NCBI GenBank assembly: GCA_031282735.1
Contig: JAITDE010000100.1
Span: forward strand, 1 to 43,772
Source of the DNA: Oscillospiraceae bacterium
GTDB taxonomy: Bacteria > Bacillota > Clostridia > Oscillospirales > Acutalibacteraceae
Direction of reading: 5' to 3'
Length of the DNA stretch: 43,772 nt
The translations under genes and the position numbers were made by a program. The first letter of the stretch is position 1; each line of letters starts with the position of its first letter. Under the pieces are notes generated by a model. It was given only the letters and a program-made list of their open reading frames with translations, searched no databases and was not told where the DNA came from. Positions 8,529 through 19,172 of this stretch are shown piece by piece.

Positions 8529-10337
8529 ATGATGAAAATCCATTTGGGAACTCATTTAAACCGCTTTACCGAATATTATCCGAAGGGATCGGACGGTATT
8601 CCCGCAACGCTCCGTCAATCGGCTCAAACGATTGCGCCGGACGCGTTTTTGCGGCAAATTGAATTGCCCTTGCCATCCAAACGCCACGCGTATAAAATGG
8701 CTCTGCAAGGCAGGGACGGCACGGTGTGGCTGGGCGCCTCCACAGGCGTCACCCGCTACGACCCCAACGCCCCGCGCAAACAGGATCGCGTGCAATATTT
8801 CAGCGCGGAACGCGATTTGCTCGACAACGATGTGCGCGCCATGATGCTCGCGCCGTCGGACGATGAAAGTGTTTATGAATCCATTTGGGTGCAAACAAAA
8901 ACGGGCGCGACGCGTATCACTTTGCGTTGGCTTGATCCCGAAGAAAAAGCGAATATCCTGCTGGAGGAATCCCTGCGGGTGGTCGACCGCCGCGGCATGT
9001 ATTCCCAACGCGGACTTTCGGTGCCGCTGCGCCCCGAAACGGCATTGCCCTTCAACGAAAGCGACAACGACGGGTGTTTTGGATCCGGATTTGCAATTGC
9101 GGAATTGCTGCACTATGCGACGCTCAAGCGAGAGTTGGGCGCGGATCACCCCGAAACACAACGCATTCGAAAAATCGTCACGCGCGCGAGTGAGGCGCAG
9201 CTTCTGTTGCTCTATATGCCATGCCGAGGCGATGGCTTCGCGGCGCGAACATACCTCCTGCCGACTGAACCTATCCCGAACGGCGGCATGTTTTTCCGCA
9301 AGATGGGCGACGGCACGGCGGAAGTCGTGACGACGCACACATCGCTCGAAAACAATACGGCGGGCAAACGTATCCCCTGCACCGAACAAGTGCCCGCGCG
9401 GCTCGCAAAACTCTATGAGGACGAGGGTTACACCGAAAAGGGATTGGTCTACAAGGGCGACACCAGCAGTGACGAGATCACGTTGCATTTTTCGCATTTG
9501 TATTTTTTACATATGATTTTAGGGCAAGACGATCCTGAACTGGACGAACTTGCCGTCAACGCTTGCCGCAAATTGATGCGGCATATCATTGACCATGGCT
9601 TTGAGCTATACGACGCTTTCGGCGAACCGACCACATGGGCAAAATGGAGCGAGCGGTACTTTCAATTCGGCAATCTCGGCTGGTGCGACGCGTGTCTCAA
9701 CGCTGCGGAAGTGCTGATGTATCTGCAAGTGACCAAAAATGTGACGGGCGAAGACGAGCCTTGGCAATCGGCATACGATGCTTTGATTGCCAAAGGTTAC
9801 GACGATATCACCCAATGGCATTGCGATCGGTTGCACCAATCGGTGACGGGCATGGGAATTGAGGAAAGCGAAGAGATCATGTATGGCGACCATATGCTGG
9901 CGACCATGGCATTTTGGATGCTCATCAATCTGACCCCCGAAGGGGAAAGTAAGGAAAAGTTCCGCAGGGGCTATGCCGCGTGGCGCGGAAGTATTGGGCG
10001 CGAACACAACGCGGGCTATGATTTCCCCTTCTTGCTGTCTTGCCCCGATGCCTCGGCGGATATGGACATGCTCGCGTTCTGGTTTGAACGACACCCTGTG
10101 AGCCGGCTTGCGACGAGTGTCAGTGCGACCGCAAGGCACGATATGCCCGAACGCATCCTTTTTGGCAAAACAAGCGAACTGGGCTGGCTTCTGCCGCCCG
10201 ACGAATGCAGTATTGCAAAATACGACAGATCCCCGCATTCCTATCGAAACAGGGAAGGCGGCGCGAAATGCGTGGAAAGCTGTTACGTTTACACATTCGC
10301 CTACTGGATTGGGCGATGGTACGGCTTTATCGCTTGA
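8529..10337 (+). CDS. Unknown protein with two propeller-type blades and a large alpha-helical C-terminal region
   Basis: I do not recognise a named family. Residues ~55-140 contain two motifs like the two-component-regulator propeller blade: GRDGTVWLGASTGVTRYDP and ESIWVQTKTGATRI, separated by LLDNDVRAM. Two blades are too few for a closed propeller. The rest (about 150-602) is rich in aromatic residues and helices, with pieces such as NESDNDGCFGSGF and HFSHLYFLHMIL reminiscent of (alpha/alpha)6-barrel carbohydrate enzymes, but I cannot name catalytic residues. No signal peptide or TM segment, so likely cytoplasmic. Start ATG 8529 follows GGGGG at about 9 nt. It lies 161 nt upstream of, and may be co-transcribed with, the ABC/DUF1854 module. 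Function unknown. Confidence 0.6.
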   Translation: MMKIHLGTHLNRFTEYYPKGSDGIPATLRQSAQTIAPDAFLRQIELPLPSKRHAYKMALQGRDGTVWLGASTGVTRYDPNAPRKQDRVQYFSAERDLLDNDVRAMMLAPSDDESVYESIWVQTKTGATRITLRWLDPEEKANILLEESLRVVDRRGMYSQRGLSVPLRPETALPFNESDNDGCFGSGFAIAELLHYATLKRELGADHPETQRIRKIVTRASEAQLLLLYMPCRGDGFAARTYLLPTEPIPNGGMFFRKMGDGTAEVVTTHTSLENNTAGKRIPCTEQVPARLAKLYEDEGYTEKGLVYKGDTSSDEITLHFSHLYFLHMILGQDDPELDELAVNACRKLMRHIIDHGFELYDAFGEPTTWAKWSERYFQFGNLGWCDACLNAAEVLMYLQVTKNVTGEDEPWQSAYDALIAKGYDDITQWHCDRLHQSVTGMGIEESEEIMYGDHMLATMAFWMLINLTPEGESKEKFRRGYAAWRGSIGREHNAGYDFPFLLSCPDASADMDMLAFWFERHPVSRLATSVSATARHDMPERILFGKTSELGWLLPPDECSIAKYDRSPHSYRNREGGAKCVESCYVYTFAYWIGRWYGFIA

Positions 10338-10424
10338 ATGCGTAACCTTCTGAAGAAGGAAAAATATGCTTTGCACTTTTGATGCCGAATCGCAGTTCGG
10401 CGCGGATATCAACACAATACGATG

Positions 10425-10449
10425 CCTGAATTGATGTGATCAGTTCGGG
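10425..10449 (+). promoter_or_regulatory. Stable hairpin in the leader of the ABC/DUF1854 module
   Basis: An 11-bp stem CCTGAATTGAT / ATCAGTTCGGG (including G-U pairs) with a GTG loop. A smaller hairpin, GCCGAA / TTCGGC, lies just upstream at 10384-10401. Neither is followed by a T tract, so they are not simple terminators; they may be mRNA processing or control elements. Confidence 0.35.
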
Positions 10450-10498
10450 CGCGTGAGCTTGCTTGCGCTCGACCAAACGACCTGATAGGAGTATTCAC

Positions 10499-12850
10499 AT
10501 GAAACATAAAAAGCGCAAGGATGCCGCAAAGGCGAAACGCCGCGGCACTTTGCCCAAAAACGTTTTGAATTTGTTGGAATCCCAAAACCTGCGCACGGAT
10601 GATTTTATCTTTTCCGCCGTCGGCGACATGGATAACGACGGCAACTACTGCGCCAATTGGCTGGCGTTCGACGACAAAGGGCTTTACATCGCTTTCGGCA
10701 CGGAAGAAACCGTCAAGAAAAAGAAACGAAAATTCCCCGAAGCGGCGGTGAAACTCACAGGACTTTCGGCATTGCCGCTGGAAGATGTTGAAGAACTGAA
10801 AATTGAACGCTATGTGACCACGGGGCGGCTGATTGCCGTCGAAAAAGGCGAGGAACGCCCGCTCACACGGTTTTCGATTGGCAAAACGGGCGATATTCAA
10901 AAATTCGCGGATTGTTTCAACGCCAAAATCAACGGAAAAGCTCTTGCGTCTTGGCTCACGGTGTTTGACGACACGCTCTATTGCCCCAAATGCGGGGAAC
11001 GCTATCCCGATTCCCGCAAAGTCTGCCCCAACTGCGTCAAAAAAAGTTCAACGATCAAAAGGTTGTTCGGGTTTTTCAACGGGTTCCTCCCGCAAATGGG
11101 ATTGATTCTGTTGCTGCAAATTATTGCGTCCTGCTTCGGCGTGATATTGCCCAAATTCAGCACGGAGATGCTCTTCGACGACGTGCTCAACGCCGACAAC
11201 CCCGATTCGTCTGAGGCAAAACTTGCCGCGCTGGGTGTACTCGTGCTTATGCTCATCGGCATTCGCGTGGCGGATCTCCTCTTTCGCCTCGGCTTTGAGT
11301 GGATTCTCACAGGCGTGATGCCAAAGATGATCTACAACATCAAAGTGCAGATTTTCACCTCGATGCAGCGGCTCACGGTCGGATTTTATTCCTCCAAACA
11401 AACGGGGCAATTGATGGACCGCGTCACGGGTGATGCCAACAACATCTATTGGTTCTTTGTGGACGGCGCGCCGTTTATCGTGATGAACGCCGTGCGGATG
11501 ATCGGCATTTTGCTTTTGATGTTCTTGATCAGCTGGAAACTGTCACTGCTCACGCTGCTGTTGTTGCCGCCCATTGTCGCCTTGGCTGTGTTCGGCGATT
11601 CCATTTTCCGCCGCCTGCACCACCGCATCTGGGCGCAAAACGCGCGGATGACCTCCATGCTCAGCGATAATATCAACGGGCAACGGGTGATCAAAGCGTT
11701 CTCGCGGGAAAACGCGGAACTCGAACGTTTCTCCACCATCAGCCGCAACGTGCGCGACGCGCAATTGGAGCAGGCGAACAAAGAAAACACGCTCTTCCCG
11801 CTCATGACGGCACTCGTTTTGATTTTGAGCACATTTGTGCTGGTGGTCGGTGCGCGCTTCGTGATCGGCGGCGAAATCACCATCGGTCAATTGCTGACTT
11901 ACACGGTTTATTTGACCATGATACAAGGACCGATTGAGTTCTTCATGTGGGTTTTCAACTGGTGGGCGCGCGCGGTGGACAGCGCACAGCGTCTGTTTGA
12001 AATCATCGACGCAAAGCCGGATATCACGGAACAAGACAATCCAACAATACTCAATCCGTTTCGCGGCGATATTGAAATCAGCGAATTGGAGTTTGAGTAT
12101 GAACCGGCCGTGCCGATCATCAAAAAAATCTCTCTGCGTGCCGAGGCGGGTAAAATGCTCGGCATTGTGGGCAAAACAGGCGCGGGCAAAAGCACCATCG
12201 CCAATTTGATCTCCCGCCTCTATGATCCAAAAGCGGGCGTGATACGTATTGACGGCACGGACATAAAGGAGCTTTCGTTTGCGCAACTGCGAAAAAACAT
12301 CGGCTTGGTGTCGCAGGATATCTATTTGTTCACAGGAACGATTGCCGACAACATCCGCTACGCCAACATCGGCGCGAGTTACTCTGAAGTGATTGCGGCG
12401 GCAAAGGCGGCATCGGCGCACGATTTCATCCTCAAACTTCCCGATGCCTACGAAACGCGCGTGGGCAACGGCGGGCAATCGCTATCGGGCGGCGAAAAAC
12501 AGCGCATATCCATTGCAAGGGCCGTTCTGCAAAATCCCAAAATATTGATTCTGGACGAAGCGACCGCCGCTATGGACACCGCAACTGAACGCAGTATACA
12601 GGAATCCTTGCGCCAACTCAAAGCGGGACGCACGACCATCGCAATTGCGCATAGACTCTCAACCCTGCGCGACGCCGATTATCTCGCGGTCGTCGACGAC
12701 GGGACGTTGGTGGAATACGGCACGTTTGCGGGGTTGATTCAACAAAAGGGCGCGTTTTATAAGCAATACAAAATCCAATCGCAGTCGTTGGCGGCGGTAT
12801 CCATTATCGGCGAAGAAAGTACCGTTCAAGCAGACAAAACGGACGAATGA
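10499..12850 (+). CDS. ABC exporter subunit with N-terminal PH-like region and zinc ribbon
   Basis: 783 aa. Residues ~20-155 form a soluble beta-rich region that looks PH/GRAM-like (inference). A zinc ribbon CPKC...CPNC follows at about 162-178. A six-helix exporter domain spans ~190-510 (LILLLQIIASCFGVILP is the first helix). The nucleotide-binding domain has Walker A GKTGAGKST (~558), signature LSGGEKQR (~662), Walker B ILILDEAT and the H-loop AIAHRLSTL. The ATPase site looks intact. ATG 10499 has AGGAG 7 nt upstream; the track start at 10463 lacks a ribosome site. The stop overlaps a possible ATG of the DUF1854 gene. With the second ABC gene it probably forms a heterodimer. I recall related DUF1854/ABC clusters being described as cyanophycin-associated in some bacteria; no cyanophycin gene is in this window. 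Confidence 0.85.
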   Translation: MKHKKRKDAAKAKRRGTLPKNVLNLLESQNLRTDDFIFSAVGDMDNDGNYCANWLAFDDKGLYIAFGTEETVKKKKRKFPEAAVKLTGLSALPLEDVEELKIERYVTTGRLIAVEKGEERPLTRFSIGKTGDIQKFADCFNAKINGKALASWLTVFDDTLYCPKCGERYPDSRKVCPNCVKKSSTIKRLFGFFNGFLPQMGLILLLQIIASCFGVILPKFSTEMLFDDVLNADNPDSSEAKLAALGVLVLMLIGIRVADLLFRLGFEWILTGVMPKMIYNIKVQIFTSMQRLTVGFYSSKQTGQLMDRVTGDANNIYWFFVDGAPFIVMNAVRMIGILLLMFLISWKLSLLTLLLLPPIVALAVFGDSIFRRLHHRIWAQNARMTSMLSDNINGQRVIKAFSRENAELERFSTISRNVRDAQLEQANKENTLFPLMTALVLILSTFVLVVGARFVIGGEITIGQLLTYTVYLTMIQGPIEFFMWVFNWWARAVDSAQRLFEIIDAKPDITEQDNPTILNPFRGDIEISELEFEYEPAVPIIKKISLRAEAGKMLGIVGKTGAGKSTIANLISRLYDPKAGVIRIDGTDIKELSFAQLRKNIGLVSQDIYLFTGTIADNIRYANIGASYSEVIAAAKAASAHDFILKLPDAYETRVGNGGQSLSGGEKQRISIARAVLQNPKILILDEATAAMDTATERSIQESLRQLKAGRTTIAIAHRLSTLRDADYLAVVDDGTLVEYGTFAGLIQQKGAFYKQYKIQSQSLAAVSIIGEESTVQADKTDE

Positions 12851-12867
12851 CGAAAGGAGCGAACTTG

Positions 12868-13401
12868 ATGTCGCTTACAATAGAAAATCTGGAAAAAGAA
12901 AACACGAAAAAAATGGAAACAACGTTCACCGATCCCGCGGCATGTGTGTTTTTCAAAAACCCAAACGGCTTTTTGGGGTTGACAATCGGCGACGCCGTGC
13001 ACAAACGTGTGCAGCTACGCCGTGCGCTACCTTTCAGCGCGCCCGCCAAATATGTTTTCGTGCTGGACATGGACGACAAAGAACTTGCCGTTTTGGAGGA
13101 TCTCGCCGCGCTCAATGCCGAAAACCGCGCCTTGGTTGACGAAGAACTCGCCATGCGCTACTATTACCCCGAAATCACCCAAATCAAATCTGTTAAAGAC
13201 AAAAACGGCGCACACTATTTTGAATTAATGATCGGCAGCGTGAAGAAAAATATTGCCGTCAAGGATCTTTCAAAAAACCTGAAACAGCTTGAAAACAATA
13301 CCGTAATTATCATTGACGTCGACGGCAACCGTTACTTCATACGCGACGTACTCAAAGTGCAACGCAAGAGTTTGCGCGCACTTGAGCCGTACCTGTATTG
13401 A
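12868..13401 (+). CDS. DUF1854 family protein
   Basis: A 177-aa soluble protein placed between the two ABC exporter genes. Motifs such as IQ/IKSVKDKNG (~105), FELMIGSVKKNIAVKDLS and IDVDGNRYFIRD fit what I know of DUF1854, a family of unknown function seen beside paired ABC exporters. The track offers ATG 12847, which overlaps the upstream stop (ATGA), but ATG 12868 has AAAGGAG at ideal spacing and is preferred; either start keeps the gene coupled to its neighbours. A role as an accessory or regulatory partner of the exporter is inferred from context only. Confidence 0.8.
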   Translation: MSLTIENLEKENTKKMETTFTDPAACVFFKNPNGFLGLTIGDAVHKRVQLRRALPFSAPAKYVFVLDMDDKELAVLEDLAALNAENRALVDEELAMRYYYPEITQIKSVKDKNGAHYFELMIGSVKKNIAVKDLSKNLKQLENNTVIIIDVDGNRYFIRDVLKVQRKSLRALEPYLY

Positions 13402-13425
13402 TCGCCCCAAAGGAGGGAAAATCAA

Positions 13426-15612
13426 ATGACGGCTTTTCAACAAACGGTCACATTCGACCGTGCGCCCGACGGGCAAATATGCGAAGGCAAGCTCATGTTC
13501 CGCAACGATACGCTGCTTTGCATCCAAAATGGGCACAGCACAACGTTTACGCTGAAAGATATCGCGAAACTCCAGCAATACACCGACGTCGGCTGCGCCC
13601 GCCTAGAGATCCGCGCCAAAACACCGGACGGCGGGGAATCGCCTCCCTGCAACAACATCTTGGTTTGCAGGTTTTCGATGACGTACGCGGAGGAAATCGG
13701 CGACTTATGCAAGATGGTGAACCACTGGATCGACACGGGGGAATACCCGAAAGAAAAGGAAATTCCAGCACGGCATTGCGAAAAATGCGGACGCAGTTTT
13801 TTGCCGGGCATGCGCGTTTGCCTGTACTGCACGGACACAAAACGCATTTGGAAACGGCTTTGGGCTTTGCTCGCGGGCAGAAAACATTTGTTTTTTATCT
13901 CGGCTGTTTTCATGATTCTGTTCAATCTCTGCCAGCTTGCCGCGCCTTTACTGACCCGCCAGATGCTGGACAGTCTGCTCATCCCGACACTGGAGGGTAT
14001 CCCCACTGTTCTGCCGTTTGGTTGGAGCGTGACGCACGCGCTGACAATGTGCGGCATTGCCATCGGCTTGGGCTATGCGCTCGGGCAAATGTGTCTTGGC
14101 TTCTCCAACCTTATAGCACGCCGATTGGGCGCGGGATTCACCAACCAATTGCGTTGCCTCATCTATGACAAAGTCCAAAATTTGTCGATCTCCTCCATGC
14201 AGAACCATGAGGCGGGCGATTTGATGCGCCGTGTGTCGGAAGACACCGATCAAGTGTATGATTTTATGATAGGCATGGGGCGGGCTTGCATCGAAAAAAT
14301 ACTGATGTTGCTGATCGTCGGCGCGATCATGTGCGTCACAAGCCCGCTTTTAACGCTAGTTGTGTTTGTCCCCGTGCCAATCACCCTGTTTTTCTACAAC
14401 CGATTTTGGCCTGCTTCCGCGCGCCGTTACAACAAAAGTCTCCGCTACTTTGGGCGGGAGAAAACTGTTCTGCGCGATATCATCAAGGGTATCCGCGTGG
14501 TGAAAACCTTTGGCACGGAAGCCCGCGAAATCGCGAAATTCGACAAAGTGAGCGGCCAACTGTGCCGCGCCCAAACCATTTCGGAACGATTTTGGGTGTT
14601 GCTCTTTCCGAACATCCGCTTGATTTTGGCAATTTCAGAAACACTCGTTTGCCTTGTTGGCGGACGGATGGTGCTCCAAGGCACACTTTCGGTCGGTTCA
14701 CTCCTGCAATTCACGTTGCTCACAGGATCGGTTTTTGAGCCAATCCGCTGGATGAGCTTTGCACCGCAGGCAATCTCCCGCACAAGCGCAAGCCTAATCA
14801 AGATGTTCGAAGTGATCGACGAAGAAAACACCGTGCCGCTGGTCGACACGCCCGTCACCCCCGCAATCAACGGCGCGATCGCGTTTGACGGGGTGCAGTT
14901 CGGCTACAAATCGTTTGAGCCTGTACTCCAAAACATCAACATCAAAATCCAACAGGACGAAATGATCGGTTTGGTGGGGCATTCGGGCGCGGGCAAATCG
15001 ACGATGATCAACCTGATGATGCGGCACTACGACGCGGATATCGGCGCGATTCGGATTGACGGCACGGATATCCGCGCGTTTGATTACAACTATCTGCGCG
15101 AAAACATCGGCGTGGTGTTCCAGGAGACGTTCCTTTTTTCCGGCACGGTTTTTGAGAACATCGCCTATGCCAAACACGACGCTTCGCCCGAAGCCGTCTT
15201 CCGCGCGGCAAAACTCGCCAATGCCCATGATTTCATCTTGCAACTGCCCGATGCCTACAACACCATTGTGGGCGAGGATGGGCACACGCTCTCGGGCGGT
15301 GAACGGCAGCGTGTGGCAATCGCCCGCGCAATTTTGAAAGATCCCAAAATTTTGATTTTGGACGAAGCGACTAGCGCGCTCGATCCCGAAACGGAGGGCG
15401 TGATTCAGGAAGCGTTGCAGCGTTTGGTGAAAAACCGCACAACCATCGCCATTGCCCACAGGCTGTCGACGCTCCGTTATGCGGACCGTCTGGTGGTGCT
15501 GGACCACGGAAAAATCGCCGAAGTCGGCAGCCACAAAGAGTTGCTGGAGCAAAAGGGCATTTACTACGGGCTTGTGACGGCTCAGCGGCAGATGAACGCG
15601 GCGAAGCGTTAG
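13426..15612 (+). CDS. Second ABC exporter subunit with N-terminal PH-like region and zinc ribbon
   Basis: 728 aa, paralogous in layout to the first subunit: a beta-rich N-terminal region (~1-110), a zinc ribbon CEKC...CLYC (~118-135), exporter TM domain (~150-440), and a nucleotide-binding domain with Walker A GHSGAGKST (~520), signature LSGGERQR (~622), Walker B ILILDEATSALD and H-loop AIAHRLSTL. Both ATPase sites of the pair look canonical, unlike many heterodimeric exporters with one degenerate site. The start is secure (AAAGGAGG 8 nt before ATG). It is the last gene of the module and is convergent with the DUF4363 gene 30 nt away; I see no classical terminator between them. Confidence 0.87.
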   Translation: MTAFQQTVTFDRAPDGQICEGKLMFRNDTLLCIQNGHSTTFTLKDIAKLQQYTDVGCARLEIRAKTPDGGESPPCNNILVCRFSMTYAEEIGDLCKMVNHWIDTGEYPKEKEIPARHCEKCGRSFLPGMRVCLYCTDTKRIWKRLWALLAGRKHLFFISAVFMILFNLCQLAAPLLTRQMLDSLLIPTLEGIPTVLPFGWSVTHALTMCGIAIGLGYALGQMCLGFSNLIARRLGAGFTNQLRCLIYDKVQNLSISSMQNHEAGDLMRRVSEDTDQVYDFMIGMGRACIEKILMLLIVGAIMCVTSPLLTLVVFVPVPITLFFYNRFWPASARRYNKSLRYFGREKTVLRDIIKGIRVVKTFGTEAREIAKFDKVSGQLCRAQTISERFWVLLFPNIRLILAISETLVCLVGGRMVLQGTLSVGSLLQFTLLTGSVFEPIRWMSFAPQAISRTSASLIKMFEVIDEENTVPLVDTPVTPAINGAIAFDGVQFGYKSFEPVLQNINIKIQQDEMIGLVGHSGAGKSTMINLMMRHYDADIGAIRIDGTDIRAFDYNYLRENIGVVFQETFLFSGTVFENIAYAKHDASPEAVFRAAKLANAHDFILQLPDAYNTIVGEDGHTLSGGERQRVAIARAILKDPKILILDEATSALDPETEGVIQEALQRLVKNRTTIAIAHRLSTLRYADRLVVLDHGKIAEVGSHKELLEQKGIYYGLVTAQRQMNAAKR

Positions 15613-15642
15613 CGTTTGCCGCACAGTCGCAAGCAAAAGTCG

Positions 15643-16020
15643 CTAAAACAGATTGCCCCAACTTAGCTTTTCCATTTCGCGAATTGTCTTCACACATTGA
15701 ATGGAACGTATGCATTGCTCAATATATAAATCAAATTTGTTTGATTTTGCGTAATCGGGGAGCGTACCTAATGTCCATTCGAGTTCATTCAAATTGGTGT
15801 GCGGCAACAGAATGTGCAAAAAATTTTCGCTTTTCTCCCATTGGCGCATGACTTTTTCGGTGATTTGCTCCACGGATTCTTTTTTTTCGGCGGTATCCAA
15901 AGCTTGCCGCAACGCCGTGGTGAGTTCCCCTGTCACTTTTTCAAGATGTCCCGCACAAAACAACGCCGCTCCAACCGCGAAAACGATCAGGCAAATGGAT
16001 GCAATCAAACGCAATTTCAT
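15643..16020 (-). CDS. DUF4363 family membrane-anchored protein
   Basis: 125 aa with a single N-terminal hydrophobic segment (LRLIASICLIVFAVGAALF), then a charged helical domain. In my knowledge of clostridial genomes, a DUF4363 gene commonly follows a DUF421/YetF gene, as here. The ATG at 16020 overlaps the stop of the upstream DUF421 gene (ATGA), with AGAGGTG inside that gene as ribosome binding site; the track start at 16044 adds eight residues and is less likely. The soluble part should face the outside of the membrane. Molecular function is unknown. Confidence 0.75.
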   Translation of the reverse strand: MKLRLIASICLIVFAVGAALFCAGHLEKVTGELTTALRQALDTAEKKESVEQITEKVMRQWEKSENFLHILLPHTNLNELEWTLGTLPDYAKSNKFDLYIEQCIRSIQCVKTIREMEKLSWGNLF

Positions 16021-16694
16021 CCGCGCACCTCTTTCGGCACACAAAATACATCGCCCGATTTGTTCATCGTCAAAAGCATGATGGATTTTTCGGGCGTTTT
16101 TTGCTTTTTGATGATTGCCTCCAACTGCGGTAGCGTCAGCCCCGCGTCCGCCAGACGTTCGGGAATCCGCTGTCCATCATACACCAAAACAACGGGGATA
16201 CCGTCGTCCTTTGGCTGCAATTGTAAATCTTTGATTGTAACACCGCGCTGTGCGGGCTTTGGCAGCGCACTAATTTTTCCGGTGGTTTCCACAATGCAAC
16301 TCTGCACCTGCGAGATATCGAATAAATCTTTTTGGCGCAGGGCTTCCATTAAATCGTCGAGCGAGATGCGCAAGTTTTTCAACTGTGCCAAATCGGGTTT
16401 GCCGTCTTTGATCACTTGAATGGAATGCCCCTGCGTGAACACGCGGTAACGGTTTGATTTGACGGCAAAAATGGAGTTGAGTATTTCAAAGCCGACCAAA
16501 ATCGCCGCCGAAATGAGCGACGTCGCCATGGGGATGGAATTATCCTGTATGGGAATCGCGACGAGTTCCGAAAGTAAGATGGTTACGACGAGTTCCGTGG
16601 GCTGCAATTCACCCACTTGCCGTTTGCCCATCAAGCGAATGGCCGCCATCACGACCAAATACAAAATTGCAACGCGCAAAACGGTAATCAGCAC
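16017..16694 (-). CDS. DUF421 (YetF-type) membrane protein
   Basis: 225 aa from the GTG at 16694, which has a perfect AGGAGG 7 nt upstream. The track start at 16799 would add 35 residues of non-family sequence. Three N-terminal TM helices (VLRVAILYLVVMAAIRLMGKRQ, then LVVTILLSELVAIP and a third) are followed by a cytosolic domain with the family motifs NRYRVFTQGHSIQVIKDG. YetF/YdfR-type proteins of Bacillus are linked to spore envelope traits, but the general function is unsettled. Coupled to the DUF4363 gene downstream by an ATGA overlap. Confidence 0.85.
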   Translation of the reverse strand: MLITVLRVAILYLVVMAAIRLMGKRQVGELQPTELVVTILLSELVAIPIQDNSIPMATSLISAAILVGFEILNSIFAVKSNRYRVFTQGHSIQVIKDGKPDLAQLKNLRISLDDLMEALRQKDLFDISQVQSCIVETTGKISALPKPAQRGVTIKDLQLQPKDDGIPVVLVYDGQRIPERLADAGLTLPQLEAIIKKQKTPEKSIMLLTMNKSGDVFCVPKEVRG

Positions 16695-16806
16695 AAAACA
16701 GCCTCCTTGTGTGTCTATGTCCTTAGTATGGGCGGCTTGTTTTGGATTATGATCTAGAAAATGGTTTTTACAAATTGCTTCATTTATAAATCGATTCAAA
16801 AGAATA

Positions 16807-16833
16807 AAGCCCGCGGAAAAATTCCGCGAGCTT
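16807..16833 (-). terminator. Rho-independent terminator downstream of groEL
   Basis: Inverted repeat AAGCTCGCGGAA / TTCCGCGGGCTT (one mismatch, 3-nt loop) followed on the minus strand by TATTCTTTT. It lies 24 nt past the groEL stop. Confidence 0.75.
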
Positions 16834-16856
16834 GCATTGTGTTTTGGTGTGTCTGC

Positions 16857-18853
<1,997 letters not shown>

Positions 18854-18880
18854 TTAGCACTCGTCTTGCTTGAGTGCTAA
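18854..18880. promoter_or_regulatory. CIRCE operator (HrcA binding site)
   Basis: Perfect match to TTAGCACTC-N9-GAGTGCTAA. CIRCE binds the HrcA repressor and controls heat-shock induction of groESL in gram-positive bacteria. It lies just downstream of the -10 box, covering the expected transcription start. No hrcA gene is in the window. Confidence 0.97.
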
Positions 18881-18884
18881 ATCT

Positions 18885-18913
18885 ATTATAGCCATATCAC
18901 GCAAAAAAATCAA
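18885..18913 (-). promoter_or_regulatory. Sigma-A promoter of groES-groEL
   Basis: On the minus strand TTGATT (18908-18913), 17-nt spacer, TATAAT (18885-18890), immediately followed by CIRCE. Confidence 0.85.
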
Positions 18914-18995
18914 GCGTTTTTGCCGCGAATTTACATTATTTACATTTCATTCACAAAGCCTACACAAAGGCGTGACAAACCAATCGGATATCAGA

Positions 18996-19027
18996 ACAAG
19001 AGACGGAGAAAATCCTCCGCCTCTTGT
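18996..19027. terminator. Inverted repeat, likely terminator of the spoVM transcript
   Basis: A 13-bp stem with one mismatch: ACAAGAGACGGAG / CTCCGCCTCTTGT, loop about 6 nt. It lies 33 nt past the spoVM stop. The T tracts are weak on both sides (GTTTTGGG on the plus strand), so efficiency is uncertain. Confidence 0.55.
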
Positions 19028-19059
19028 GTTTTGGGTCCGTTGAATCTTACATATGTAAG

Positions 19060-19146
19060 TTAAACACCATCGTCTTTTTTGATACGGAACAGAATGCGCA
19101 AAATTCCGCGCAAAGCCCTTGGACTACGCAATACGACGACTTTCAT
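19060..19146 (-). CDS. spoVM: Candidate SpoVM, stage V sporulation peptide
   Basis: A 28-residue microgene absent from the ORF track. The peptide begins MKVVVLRSPRALRGILRI and continues as an amphipathic basic helix ending in KKDD. SpoVM of Bacillus subtilis is 26 aa, starts MKFYTIKLPKFLGGI and has an essential proline at position 9; here Pro is also at position 9, followed by a basic residue and a G-I-[LV]-R helix. SpoVM senses positive membrane curvature on the forespore and anchors SpoIVA for coat assembly. A strong site, AAAGGGGGAAAAC, lies upstream; ATG 19149 in another frame stops after eight codons, so ATG 19146 is preferred. It lies 26 nt downstream of a 51-aa membrane protein gene. 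Confidence 0.78.
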   Translation of the reverse strand: MKVVVLRSPRALRGILRILFRIKKDDGV

Positions 19147-19172
19147 TCATGTTTTCCCCCTTTCTTTCCGCA

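Noticed and set aside
15613-15642. Terminator between the convergent second ABC gene and the DUF4363 gene
   Set aside because: The 30-nt gap holds no convincing hairpin with a T tract.
19141-19150. ATG 19150 as start of the gene after the 51-aa protein
   Set aside because: This frame stops after eight codons; the overlapping ATG at 19146 gives the SpoVM-like peptide.
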